Below the pieces are notes generated by a model. It made no database searches. It was given only the letters and a program-made list of their open reading frames with translations, and was not told the origin of the DNA. Of a stretch of DNA of 64,000 nucleotides, positions 9,485-20,815 are shown one piece after another. This stretch comes from Leptodactylus fallax (taxonomy: Eukaryota; Chordata; Amphibia; Anura; Leptodactylidae). The stretch is taken from assembly GCA_947044405.1 (NCBI GenBank), contig CAMRHE010000169.1, forward strand, positions 2,170,501 to 2,234,500. Direction: 5' to 3'. Every line of letters begins with the position of its first letter. The first letter of the stretch is position 1. The position numbers were made by a program, and so were the translations under genes.

Positions 9485-12093
9485 CCGTGATGGCGAACCT
9501 ATGGCACGCGTGCCAGAGAGGGCACGCAGAGCCCCCTCAGTTGGCACGTGTGCTGTCGCCCTGATCGCTCACTAACGGGGAATCTGGTACAGGATTCCCT
9601 GTTAGTGAGCAATCGCTTCTTTCAGCTGTATGTGCAAATGCACATACAGCTGAAAGCTGTCAGTGTAGGCCACGATCCGCAGAAAAGTTGTATCCCGAGC
9701 AGTGGAGGAACATGGAGAGATGTGGGGTGCAGAGTATAGTCTGTGGGGGAGAGATGTGGGGTGCAGGGTGTAGTGTGGGGGTAGAGATGTGGGGTGCGGG
9801 GTGTAGTATGGGGGGAGAGATGCAGGGTGTAGTGTGGGGGTAGAGATCTGAGGTGCAGGGTGTTGTGTGGGGGGTAGAGATGTGGGGTGTAGTGGGGGGA
9901 GAGATGTGGGGTGCAGGGTGTAGTGTGGGGGGAGATATGTGGGGTGCAGGGTGTAGTGTGGGGGGTAGAGATGGAGGGTGTAGTGTGGGGGGAGAGGTGT
10001 GGGGTGCAGGGTGTAGTGTGGGGGGTAGAGATGCAGAGTGTAGTGTGAGGGGAGAGATGTGGGGTGTAGTGTGGGGGGTAGAGATGCAGAGTGTAGTGTG
10101 GGGGAGAGATGTGGGGTGCAGGGTGTAGTGTGGGGGTAAAGATGTGGGGTGCAGAGTGTAGTATGGAGGGTAGAGATGCAGGGTGTAGTGTGGAGGTAGA
10201 GATGCGGGGTATAGTGTGGGGGTAAAGATGTGGGGTGCAGAGTGTAGTATGGAGGGTAGAGATGCAGGGTGTAGTGTGGAGGTAGAGATGCAGGGTGTAG
10301 TGTGGAGATAGAGATGCGGGGTGTAGTGTGGGGGTAGAAATGCAGGGTGTAGTGTGGGGGTAGAGATGTGGGGTGCAGGGTGTAGTGTGGGGGGTAGAGA
10401 TGCAGGGTGTAGTGTGGGGGTAGATATGCTGGGTGCAGGGTGTAGTGCGGGGGTAAAGATGTGGGGTGCAGAGTGTAGTGTGGAGGGTAGAGATGCAGGG
10501 TATAGTGTGGGGGTAGAGATGCGGCGTGCAGGGTGTAGTGTCGGGGTAGAGATGCACGGTGTAGTGTGGGGGTAGAGATGTGGGGTACAGGGTGTAGTGT
10601 GAGGGTAGAGATGCAGGGTGTAGTGTGGGGGTAGAGATGTGGGGTGCAGGGTGTAGTGTGAGGGTAGAGATGCAGGGTGTAGTGTGGGGGTAGAGATGTG
10701 GGGTGCAGGGTGTAGTTTGGGGGTAGAGATGCGGGTTGCAGGGTGTAGTGTGGGGGTAAAGATGTGGGGTGCAGAGTGTAGTGTGGAAGGTAGATGCAGG
10801 GTGTAGTGTGGGGGGGGAAGAGATGCGGGATGCAGTGTGTAGTGTCAGAGGAGAGATGTGGGGGGGAGAAATTTGGGGTGCAGGGTGTAGTGTGGGGGGA
10901 GAGATGTGGGGGGAGAGATGTTGGGGGAGAGATGTGGGGTGTAGTGTGGGGGGTAGAGATGCAGAGTGTAGTGTGGGGGGAGAGATGTGGGGTGCAGGGT
11001 GTAGTGTGGGGGAGAGATGTGGGGTGCAGGGTGTAGTGTGGGGGTAAAGATGTGGGGTGCAGAGTGTAGTATGGAGGGTAGAGATGCAGGGTGTAGTGTG
11101 GAGGTAGAGATGCGGGGTGCAGGGTGTAGTGTGGGGGTAGAAATGCAGGGTGTAGTTTGGGGGTAGAGATGTGGGGTGCAGGGTGTAGTGTGGGGGGTAG
11201 AGATGCAGGGTGTAGTGTGGCGTAGATATGCTGGGTGCAGGGTGTAGTGTGGGGGTAAAGATGTGGGGTGCAGAGTGTAGTGTGTAGGATAGAGATGCAG
11301 GGTGTAGTGTGGGGGGAAGAGATGCAGGATGCAGTGTGTAGTGTCAGGGGAGAGATGTGGGGGGGAGAAGTGTGGGGGGAGAGATGCGGGGTGTAGTGTG
11401 TGGGGAAATGCAGAGTGTAGTGTGGGGGGTAGAGATGCAGGGTGTAGTGTGGGGGTAGAGATGCGGCGTGCAGGGTGTAGTGTCGTGGTAGAGATGCACG
11501 GTGTAGTGTGGGGGTAGAGATGTGGGGTGCAGGGTGTAGTGTGAGGGTAGAGATGCAGGGTGTAGTGTGGGGGTAGAGATGTGGGGTGCAGGGTGTAGTG
11601 TGGGGGTAGAGATGCAGGGTGTAGTTTGGGGGTAGAGATGCAGGTTGCAGGGTGTAGTGTGGGGGTAAAGATGTGGGGTGCAGAGTGTAGTGTGGAAGGT
11701 AGATGCAGGGTGTAGTGTGGGGGGGGAAGAGATGCGGGATGCAGTGTGTAGTGTCAGAGGAGAGATGTGGGGGGGAGAAATTTGGGGTGCAGGGTGTAGT
11801 GTGGGGGGAGAGATGCGGGGTGTAGTGTATGGGGAGATGTAGAGTGTAGTGTCGGGGGTAGAGATGCGGGGTAGAGATGCGGGGTGCTGGGTGTGGTGTG
11901 GGTGGTAGAGATGCGGGGTGCAGGCTGCGTGCAAGAGGGAGGAATGGGGGTGCAGGCTGCGTGCGAGCAAGAGGGGGGAATGGGGGAGGCAGATTAATTT
12001 AAGGTGAAATTGCCGTGTTGGCACTTTGCGATAATTTAGTGGGCTTTGGGTTGCAGTTTGGGCACTCGGTCTCTAAAAGGTTCGCCATCACGG
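9485..12093. mobile_element. Non-autonomous hAT-like element with internal minisatellite
   Basis: The ends are CCGTGATGGCGAACCT and its complement AGGTTCGCCATCACGG, flanked by an exact 8-bp target duplication CAATAGAT (9477-9484 and 12094-12101). Inner terminal motifs also match in inverse (GGCACGCGTGCCA near 9500; TGGCACTTTGCG, GGGCACTCGG near 12020-12070). An 8-bp duplication with such ends is typical of hAT. About 2.2 kb of the 2.6 kb is minisatellite; no transposase is present. Confidence 0.88.
9720..11930 (+). repeat. G-rich minisatellite with higher-order duplications
   Basis: About 2.2 kb built from short units such as GGGTGTAGTGTGGGGGTAGA plus GATGCA (26 bp) and a longer form with GATGTGGGGTGCA (about 33 bp). 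Strand asymmetry is extreme: nearly no C on the plus strand. Distinct variant blocks recur in the same order 0.8-0.94 kb apart: TAGATATGCT at 10421 and 11223, GCGGCGTGCA at 10521 and 11463, GATGCGGGATGCAGTGTG at 10822 and 11731. The long open frames on both strands follow from composition and are not genes. Confidence 0.92.
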
Positions 12094-12323
12094 CAATAGA
12101 TCATACCTGTGTAATTCAAATTATTGGGGTCTTATTAGTCCTTGTGCAGTGTTACTCCCTATGTGTGTTACTGCAAAGCACAGTGTTCTACACCACTATA
12201 CAAGGTCTCTGCAGCCAGGAAATAGCTGTTTTTTAACGCGATTCGCAACAAATTAATTTGGATCGAATTGTTTCTGAAAAGTTGACGAACTGGCCGAATC
12301 GAATTCGCTCATCTCTACTAATA

Positions 12324-13998
12324 ACATTTTTAAGCTTGTTTGTAGAATAAGTGCAAAGGAATTTTTGCAGTTGATAACAACCACTTGTGCTAAAATCTCA
12401 TGACTCATTTTGTGCATAAGCTTTATCAATGTGATATACCTAAAGGGCCCTTTCACATTAATGATTTTTGAGTCTGTGAAAAATTGGATAGCACACGTAC
12501 AGCACACAGACCCATTAAGGTCAATGGGGCCTTTCACACATACATTGTTATGGCATTTACTATTTTTTTCTCATGCCTCTATTTATTTCAGCCATTCATG
12601 TCTGTGGTGCTGTCTGTCTTTCATACATACATCACTACAGATGTGAAGCGATGCAGGTGCAATATTTTGCACCTGGATCGTTTCCCTTTTAGTGCAGTGC
12701 CTTCTGTGAATGCAGGAGCCACCTGGCAATTCCTATGAATTGCCAGGTGGCTACCTACATACCCCCAGTTCTACCTACTCTTTATTGTGACCTGTTACTT
12801 CCGGTGGCATTGACAGTGGGTCACTACAGTGAAGCAGGGACTCCTAGCATCATACAGTGAAGCAGAAAGTCTGGCTCTCTGGCCTGAGTTTGGGTTAGGG
12901 AAATGCAAATGACATTCAAAAAATGTCCGTTATATGTCCATTTTTAGAACAATACAAGTCAACGGGTACATACACACTTCTGTTTTTGAACTGAAAGTAA
13001 ATAACCTCATGTCCTATTTTTGTCCATTTTTCTGGCTTGACAAAGCCAATACAAGTCTAGGGGTTAGTTTAAATGTCAGTTTTTTGGGTAATATATCAGT
13101 TGTACTTGTTGCAGAGTGTGATTGCTAGATGTGGCAGAGTCAAAACCAGATAGACATTTGAATATAACAGGAACAGACTTTAGTGAAACATGAGTGCAGT
13201 AAGAGAAGATCACCTCACATAGTGAATAACAGATCTAGTACAGCACACACTAAAAATACAGGAAGTGTATATATATCAACAGCATCAAAACAACAAAGCA
13301 CAGAGTGTCTACAGATAAACATTTAGTAACAGCTACATCTAGTGTCATAAATGTGAACTGCACTCAATCCAGCAAATATAGAGACAAAGCTGGCTGTTGC
13401 ATATCTCCAACAGTACTGACGTTAAAAAAGGATGAGTGGATTGGGTCAAAAATAAACACCAATGAAAAAAACAACAAAAACATTGTGTCTGCTGCAGATT
13501 TTCAGAAATTTCTGCAACTGAAAATTAGTTCCATTAATTTGACAGAAGTTGTTTTGGTGGAAAGCATGTGGATTTCTGCAAGTTCTATTCAGATCAATGG
13601 AGCAGTCGCAGACATTCTGCAACAAAATCTGCTGTATCTGAATTCATCCTAACCCCAGAGGCGGACACAGAATGATTGTAGTGGGCTAGCCACCAATTTA
13701 CAGTAGCAGCACTACTAATCCACATGCTGCAACTACTTGTACTGTGGATTTTAATAAGAAAATTTTACAACTTCCATCAACTCCAACTCTTTGCATTATT
13801 TCACAGGCTCCATTTCACTGGTTATTATTGTTAATGATATTAGTAGGTTAGGACTCAATTGTCAAAGAGCTCAAAGAAATTGATCTATCAGTGTCTACTA
13901 ATATACTGAGCTTTTGAGGCATGAACTCATCAATTGATGATAACTTGTACTGTATAGCCAATACTTTTGAATTGTATATACAGTATTTTAGTCTATAT
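12324..13998. other. Unique DNA with MITE remnants
   Basis: No gene is recognised. At 12440-12545 there is a MITE-like piece (AAGGGCCCTTTCACATTAAT ... GGGGCCTTTCACACATA, inverted ends). Around 12745 GAATTGCCAGGTGGC forms a hairpin with the upstream GCCACCTGGCAATTC. The rest is AT-rich with short open frames that show no family. Confidence 0.45.
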
Positions 13999-14156
13999 CA
14001 GGGGTCAGCAACCTTCGGTACTCCACCTGCTGCGAAGCTACAACTCCCAACATGCTCCACTCACTTCCATGGGAGTTCTAAGAACAGCAGAACAAGTGTG
14101 CATGCTGGGAGTTGTAGTTTTACAACAGCTGGAGTGCCGAAGGTTGCCTACTCCTG
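13999..14156. mobile_element. hAT-type MITE, 158 bp, copy 1
   Basis: The ends are CAGGGGTCAGCAACCTTCGG and the complementary CCGAAGGTTGCCTACTCCTG. An exact 8-bp target duplication GTCTATAT lies at 13991-13998 and 14157-14164. A second copy is at 25161-25317. The interior contains the inverted motif ACAACTCCCAACATGC / GCATGCTGGGAGTTGT. Confidence 0.93.
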
Positions 14157-14210
14157 GTCTATATGTTGCAAAATGTAGTTGGTGATAGTTACCTAATAAG
14201 TAGAAACTGA

Positions 14211-14275
14211 TATAATAATACTAATTTTTATTTATATAGCGCCATCATATTCCACAGCACTTTACAATTCATCTT
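14211..14275 (-). repeat. Dispersed repeat tail fragment
   Basis: TTTATTTATATAGCGCCATC followed by ATATTCCACAGCACTTTACA is a phrase found at the end of a common vertebrate dispersed repeat (read in reverse, ...GCGCTATATAAATAAA). Only the end is present. Confidence 0.5.
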
Positions 14276-14930
14276 GTACTAATTTCTATTCGTAGTGAGA
14301 CATTTTTTGTGACTGTGATTATGGAAAGTTAGTGATTACTTTGTAGTAATGTGCTGAAGTCACCTTGGGATATAGTTTTTAGAGCACAAATAATGTCTGT
14401 GCATAAACACTAAATTTAAGATACACCATGTTGCTAACATTTTCATAAAACAGATGTTTAGCTCATAGCTCCTGGGATGTGAAAGTGTTGTTGGCACCAT
14501 GATTGTGATGGATGCTTTTGTCAATAACTTTGTCACCAGCGGAGGTATTGTATTCACATAAGTTGTAAATGTAAGTGCCTGTCACAAAGTCACAAAGGTA
14601 ATGGTAAAGAATCTTAAAATACATGTAATCTTGAGCATCATCATCATCTGACATCATTTGTGTTAACATGGTGACATTTAGATCACAGCATGCTGTTAGA
14701 TTACAAGTTCTCATTGTCTACACATTGATAGCTCTTCTATTTGCAGCAATGATATATTGTAGTTGTTGTCTTTTGAACATATTCAGGGGAAATTTCAGAC
14801 TTCAATTACTGTATCTTCCTAGATTGTAGGGTATTTTTGTGGGGCTTTTGTAGGGTTATAGCGGGACAGTAGTGCTCAGATGAGCTTTGCGCCCTCTAAT
14901 CATTGGAGAGAGCCTCTGGATAGACTATTG
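14276..14930. other. Unique DNA, nothing recognised
   Basis: No repeat termini or credible coding sequence were seen. Confidence 0.45.
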
Positions 14931-14931
14931 C

Positions 14932-16010
14932 AGTGTCGGACTGTGATGCCTAGGGCCCACCAGTGGAATTGTTTCTAGGGGCCCACCACCAGGACCCCTG
15001 CAGATCAGATGTACTGACATAGTGCGGCTACAGGTAATAACAATGCCATGCTGCTCACCCGCCATACGATGTGCACCACTGCACTACCTTAACCCACCTC
15101 TACACTATGTATGGCAAATGAGCAGCGTGGCTCCTGGAATTGTTAACATTAACATGGCCCATACAACTATAGTATCCACAACTGTGGTTATCAAGAATAT
15201 GGTAAGTGAGCAGCGCAGTGCACAACATGGAAACAATACTGGGAGCTGCGTGTTCTGGTAAACATCTGATCTGCAGGGTCCTAACAGTCTAAGAGATCAG
15301 TGGGGGTCTAACACCCAGGGCCCCTGCTGATCAACTGTTTGAAGGGACCGTGGTGCTTTTGCGAGTGCCCTCACCCCTTCGCTATTTACATAGCACAGAT
15401 CTGTTTGATAGTGACCGGGCAATGTAATTCTATTCTGTGATAATATCACATGTCTGCTATAAAATAGATGTGTGATGTAAATAATTAAGGGGCCCCACAC
15501 AGTGTAATATGCTTCACCGTAGCCCACACACAGTGTAATATGCTCCACAGACCCCCAGAGTATAATAATTGGAGGCCCAGGTGAGGTGATAGAAAATAAC
15601 AAACACTTATACTCACCTTACCTCACCTCTTCTGGGCATCCTCGCTTCTTCCGGCTGTCACCTGCATCCTCTTCGGTCTTCTTCTGTGTGTGACTGAAGT
15701 CAGGCCCCTCTGACGTCACTGCTGGGGCCTGTGATTGGGCCTCGAGGGTCACATGGGACGTGCTGACGTTATTATGGCAGCGCACCCCACGTGACTGCTG
15801 GGGACCAATCATAGGCCCCAGCAGTGACGTCTGGGGCACGTGACCTCATTCGCAGCCTGGAAGAGCCCCAAAGAAGATGATGGGAGTCGGAGTCCCAGGA
15901 GAGTTAAATATCAGTATTTGTTATATTTAATCACCTCCTCTGGGCCTTTGATTGGTATACTCTGGGGTCTGAGGTGACCCTAGTGTATAATAATAGCAGT
16001 ATTGGAAAGA
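14932..16010. mobile_element. Composite non-autonomous element region with CRE hairpin module
   Basis: It starts with a hAT-like CAGTGTCGGACTGTGATGCC terminus followed by GGGCCCACCAGTGG. It carries two degenerate CACAGTGTAATATGCTYCAC units and then the module 15570-15975, seen again at 27375-27790 and 29760-30075: a stretch ending in CACCT, a GC-rich hairpin core, then CACCTCCTCTGGGYC and CTCTGGGGTCTGA. The right terminus is uncertain. Confidence 0.5.
15709..15837. repeat. GC-rich inverted repeat with a perfect CRE palindrome
   Basis: GACGTCACTGCTGGGGCCT plus GTGATTGG on the left pairs with CCAATCAT plus AGGCCCCAGCAGTGACGTC on the right: arms of 27 bases with one mismatch, loop of about 70 bases. 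The left arm includes TGACGTCA, the perfect cAMP-response-element palindrome, and each arm carries an ATTGG/CCAAT box. A weaker copy is at 27525-27645. Confidence 0.8.
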
Positions 16011-16224
16011 GTCCAACATAACGCCAGCCCCTTTCCATTAACAATATGTATAATGATCGGGGAACCAGGCTTTCCCCAATCACTATCACGGTGCTCCGGG
16101 GTCCCAGCCATCTCCAGCAGGCCCCGTAGCACTCTGGTCGCAGTCGCACCCCTTGCGACCACGATCGTTACCAGACCTCCACTGCCTATTAAAAAAGCAG
16201 TGGGGGTCCGGTGGGGCTCACTAA

Positions 16225-16515
16225 AGGCACGATTGCAGTTTTTCTCTCAGTGGTTTTCACAGAAAGTCTTTCTGCTTCAATTAAACCTATAGGGAAACCA
16301 CCAGCATTTCCGTAGGTATAATTGACATGCTGTGATTTCCAAAACCGCAATGGTTTTGGAAATTACAGCGTGTCCGCTGCACGTATTTTTCCGCAAAGTG
16401 GGGATGGGTTTCGCTAGAATCTCATCCACTTTCCTGTCACTGTAAAACACTGCGTTTTTTCCCTCGGTATTTACGCGCGGGCAAACCGCAGCATTTACGC
16501 CATGTGGGGCACCGG
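16225..16515. mobile_element. MITE family D, copy 1
   Basis: Family D is defined by a central ACCTATRGGRAAMCCRCCRG / AGGTATAAT palindrome, AGAAAGTCYGC motifs, AAATCRCAGCRTGTC, and a TACGCCAYGTGGGGC end. This copy has AAACCTATAGGGAAACCACC, CCGTAGGTATAATTGACATG and a GTTTTGG...CCAAAAC hairpin. Confidence 0.65.
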
Positions 16516-18107
16516 CCATAAAGTTATTTCCATCTTGACAAATCACTGCTGAGATGAGAATAACTGTTCCTAAATCTCCACCCCTAGGGCAGGACTTATG
16601 GAAACAGCCGAGCAGTGATGCTCTGCTCTGTTTCCATAACTCCCAAAGCGTTGAACCCGACCTACAGAAACAGAATAGCACATTTATTTATGTATTTTCT
16701 GATATTGTGAATCTTTGGAAATAATGTAACTCCGGTGTGCTATGCTGTTTGTGTAGCTTTCATTCACCTCTTTAGGAGTTATGAGAACAACATAGAGCAA
16801 CACTGCTTGGCTCTTACTTTAAAAATAATTTATGTCTACGTCTATGTGATACCTGGTTTAGGTACCACAAAATGTAGACTGTTGAGCAATAGAAAAAAAA
16901 GCTATATAATGTCATGAGACATTTCTTTATCTTCCTAAATATGGGTGTTTTTTGGAGAGTGCTAAAGGGGTATCTTACCTTCAGTGAGCCATTCCTTTAA
17001 CCAAATAATTTCTGATAAGATCACTGACAGGCATAAGGATGTATAGAGTACTTATATAAAGCCTAAAAAGTGATAAAATCCAGCAGTAACCAAAAATAAA
17101 CTGCTCGATTGTTAGATTGTCATATTACTTTATTTTTTTTTTAATAGAAAAAGAAAATGACTTACTGTCTTCCCTGTTTTTCACTTTTACCTCTTCGTCT
17201 GACAGTGACATCCCTAATAGATCTGAACAGGCACATATTATGTGAACAAAACATCTGACCTGATTTTCATGGGTGACAGAGCAATGTACATGGAGGTCAA
17301 GCCAGGTCCCTCAGAAATGTTACAATTATTATGGGTGAACAGCACAATATGTGTCTATGAAAAAAAATATTTCAAGATGCCAACTAGATATTAATTAAAC
17401 TATTACCTCTTTTCTATCTGCATGAATTGAATTATGGCTGGAGTCAACATGGTTGGTATTAACTACTTAAATGCAGAGGAGAATCGCATGGAAATGTAAG
17501 ATTAGCTCCAAAGATTAGTTTAGGAATAAAGACTGAAATATTCAGGAAGAAGGATTCACAGTAGAAATTCAGAAAGTACAACATATAAAAAGCTTTGAGA
17601 TAACATATAACAAGCATAAAGCTCTGAGATCCATGTTCAGGATGAAATGATATGCAGGAAAATGTTTTGGCTTTGCATTTGTTGTACTTGTCACCACAGA
17701 ACTGCATGGTAGTTGGCACTTTCTTTGGAGACTAAAATCCAAATAATGCTTTGGCTCCCTCAAGCAGTGGAAAAGTGAAGTTTATCACAGTTTAGATTCA
17801 GAGTCAGATCGGTCTAGCTGAAAAAAATAATAATTTGACAAAAATGCAAAAGATATGAACCAATCAGTACAGTATGGGGAAAACAAGGGAAAGAAACGAT
17901 TTTTCACAGTCCAGACTGCAGACACTGGCAAATAACTGTAACGCTAGAAATAAAAACATATCAATGTTTATATATAATATACTTCTGAATACAGAATCTT
18001 CATTTCTAGCATCAGGCTGTGTCAGATACCTTAGTGTGTGAATTCAATGATTTGTGTTCATTGAGAAAGTTTTGATATTTGCTTTTTTTCCCTTTATTTT
18101 TTCTTAA
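16516..18107. other. Unique AT-rich DNA, nothing recognised
   Basis: No repeat termini, RNA gene or exon-like frame was recognised over this 1.6 kb. Confidence 0.5.
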
Positions 18108-18440
18108 AGGAAGTTTTCCACCAGATTTGGCAATATGCAGCTAGCAGTGGTATATACAAGGCAAAAGTTGTCTTAAGCATACTTTTAGTGTGCTTCAGCA
18201 ATATGTCAGTTTTCAGAAATAAAGCATTTATTCTTTATGCAAATGATCTAAAAGGTGCACTAGGGGTATGCCCAAGCCTCCTGCTGCACCATTTAGCTCA
18301 CCAATCGCTATGGATATACCTCGAGTGCACCATTTAACTCATCTGCATAAAGAATAGAAGCATTATTTCTGAAAACTGACATATGACTGAAACAGAAGAA
18401 ATATATGTTTAAAAACCATTGCCCTACACACCACTGCAAA
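18108..18440. mobile_element. Palindromic MITE-like element
   Basis: Two arms face each other: 18210-18262 (GTTTTCAGAAATAAAGCATT, TTCTTTATGCAAATGATC, AAGGTGCAC) and 18328-18385 (GTGCACCATTTAACTC, TGCATAAAGAATAGAAGC, ATTATTTCTGAAAAC). The arms are about 53 bases with scattered mismatches around a 65-base centre. The outer limits are approximate. Confidence 0.65.
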
Positions 18441-18577
18441 TAGCTGCATATCTATGCCGCTATACATTACTATATTTATAATTCTAATCCCTGTTTGCCA
18501 TAGTTACGTTTTCCAGTTGTAATCTGGCCAGTTATTGAAGGGCTTGCAGTACTGGTATGAACCGAGATTCTCATCAT

Positions 18578-18790
18578 TAAGGCTGAGGCCCATGTTTCGG
18601 AAAAGCAGCTTTTTTGTTGCAGTTTTTCTGCAGTTTTTTGAGTCAAAGCCAAGAATGACTACAAATATATAGGAAGTTCTTATACTTCTACCTTCTGCTC
18701 AATCCACTCCTGGCTTTGGCTTAAAAAACCACAGCAAAATGTGCAAAAAAAGCTGTGTTTTTGCAAAGTGGGGCCCGAGCCTCAAGGAGT
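18578..18790. mobile_element. MITE family C, copy 1
   Basis: Family C has inverted halves: GAAAAGCAGCTTTTTTGTTG on the left and AACAAAAAAAGCTGC-type on the right. Inner arms are TTTTTTGAGTCAAAGCCA and TGGCTTTGGCTYAAAAAA, with ends GGCTGAGGCCCATG and GTGGGGCC..GAGCC. This copy is about 210 bp. Confidence 0.7.
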
Positions 18791-20049
18791 TGTTTGGCGG
18801 ATATTTTTTTTTTTACAAAAGGTTAAGAATCAGTTAAAAAAAAAATTAAAGAATCAATACTCTATTTACTGCTTACTGATCTGCCTACTGCCTTTCTGCT
18901 CTGTCCCAACACACAGGAAATAACCACTCAGCTATTTACTTGGTAAGACGGACTATAACTGTGGTCCAGGTAAGCCTGGATAATTTTGATGATTTTTTTT
19001 TTTTCTTCAGGCTTCTGGGCAATTCTAGATTTCAATCTCAATTTTCTTGTTTCTGCTTAAAGAAACTAAAAAAAAAAGTTCAGTGACATTGCACTGGGAA
19101 AAGGAGTTGGATGTATTCTATGCAGACTTCCTTGTCCTACCAGTCAACTTTTGACTGAATGAAGAAACTATTGACCATAGCTTGTGGCAGGAGGAGAAAG
19201 CTTGCATGGAATAGATCATGGAATACTCCAGGGCACGGCTAACATCGATTTTACAATTCTGAGGGAAAAAAAATTGAGCTTCTTTAAATTGGCAAATTAA
19301 TTGATTTAATTTGAGTAATTGTTTATCCCTACTGAGAGGTAATTTCCTGGGTGTTGGGAGGGGCCAGGAAATATAGGCTGGTAGTGCACCTGAGAAGTGT
19401 CAGAATGAGAGCAGCGAGGATGGGTGAAGTGAGTATTGCTTCTTTTATATTTTTAAAACCATCTAAGCATTTTTTTTTGTTTTTACTGCTATACTAAGTT
19501 GTGATATATCTTTATCACTTACTGATAGGTCAAGGTCAAACTTCACTACAATGAAGGGGATGTGGTTACTGCATCATTTTTACAATCACATACCATAATG
19601 TAAATAGAGGTGATCTGGTCACTGGGATTCCCTCACCAAATCGAGTAAAGAAGAGTTTGAAGTGATGCTGCATGGTAGACTACCCTACTTTACAGCCCTC
19701 TTGTTTTAGTGACCTGTGTCCACCAATCCTCATGTTTTTGCAAAGTACCATAACTAAAGACTAAAAGGACCCTCACTGATCTTAATTTTTTTTTTATCTT
19801 GTAAGTTAAAACTTTTTATTGTCATTCTAAAGGATTTTATTTACTTAAATGTTGTTTAAAATTTGCAAAATTGATCATGTCTAGACCTATTTTTTATGTA
19901 ACTAAAAAAATTGCAGTGTGTTATGTTTCTACAGCTTGTACAGTAATATTGATATACAATATTAGTAATATACCCTGAATTATGGGTTTCTTATTGCACT
20001 ATTAAGTGTGAGATTGTCCCATATTTACAACCAAATATTATCTCTTCTG
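18791..20049. other. Unique AT-rich DNA, nothing recognised
   Basis: It contains several poly-T runs and no gene or repeat termini that I can support. Confidence 0.45.
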
Positions 20050-20420
20050 AACTTTTATTTTCCTACAAAGTCCAACAGGGGAGGTGAAGAGAGCAACAGT
20101 GACAGCCGGTGCTTTCCTGCATAATAAGGAGGCAGATGTTATGTTGGAAGTAAACAGTTAGCACACAACACCTGCTAATTGATTTATTTGTGGTTGCAGC
20201 TCCTGTCCTCTACTGAACACAGGCTTTAGGTTGAAGGGCACTGGGGTAGAACAAGAGCAAGAAAATGAGAGCCCGCTAAGTGAGGAGATCCATAATTACA
20301 TCGTCTTGAGAAGTTCCTCTTAAAGCAATTAGGATGACCTCACTGCACGGCCAGGTTTCTTAATTGCCTGCAGTTATTTTGCATCAATAACTGCTCTGAG
20401 TTTATTTAGTTTTATAATAT
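20050..20420. promoter_or_regulatory. Candidate conserved non-coding element
   Basis: This stretch differs in texture from its AT-rich surroundings: balanced base composition, no open frame, no repeat termini, and a cluster of homeodomain-type cores (CTAATTGATTTATTTG, CCATAATTACATCG, AAGCAATTAGGATGACC, TTCTTAATTGCCTGC, TTTTGCATCAATAA). Such a pattern fits an enhancer in a gene desert. The call is inference from appearance only; a cross-species alignment would decide. Confidence 0.3.
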
Positions 20421-20568
20421 TTAGTTGAGTTAGATGTAATCCTTCACTGGGGGAAAAAATATCTTTTTTTTATTAAAAGCTATTTTCAAATCTGATCACA
20501 TTATTTTTATAGCTACAGGGGATAAACCTAAACTTTTTTGCTTGTACTGTATGTTGTTGTCACGTAAG

Positions 20569-20815
20569 GCCTTATTCACACAAGAGTGAAAAACAGCCAC
20601 ACAACAAACCTTTTTTTGGGTCAAAAAAGAAAGACCAATCAAATTCATTAGTTTTCTTTAAATGGCCCTTTAAAACCAGATGCAAAATGGATGACACTCG
20701 GCCATCAAAAACTGAAAATCAGAACAGAACGGATGCAAAGCGGTATTCAAAGACAGACATTCGCAACTGTTTTTAATGTATGGCAAAAACAGCACTGTCA
20801 GTTGAATAAGGCCTA
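20569..20815. mobile_element. MITE family H, copy 1
   Basis: Inverted ends AAGGCCTTATTCACAC and TGAATAAGGCCTA enclose 245 bp. A shorter relative is at 26886-27066. Confidence 0.65.

Larger units (their letters stand above)
9060..12323. repeat. Dispersed repeat split by the hAT element (9060-9484 and 12094-12323)
   Basis: The left part includes CCCTGTGATGTCACAGCCTT, a TATAAATA box-like motif and CATCTTGGATTCAGGCATTT. The right part ends in GAATTCGCTCATCTCTACTA, a terminus also approached by 31620-32076 (GATTCGCTCATCTTTAGT). The two halves were contiguous before the hAT insertion, as shown by the CAATAGAT duplication at the joint. The class is unknown; a promoter-like TATAAATA and length suggest an LTR-like or hAT-like unit, but this is inference. 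Confidence 0.5.

Noticed and set aside
9622..10557. 311-codon open frame on the minus strand, rich in His, Thr, Pro and Tyr
   Set aside because: It lies in the minisatellite. The minus strand of the repeat units contains almost no TAA, TAG or TGA in any frame, so long frames arise by composition. Plus-strand frames in the same array are equally repetitive.
11344..12024. 226-codon minus-strand open frame
   Set aside because: Same cause: the stop-poor minisatellite complement.
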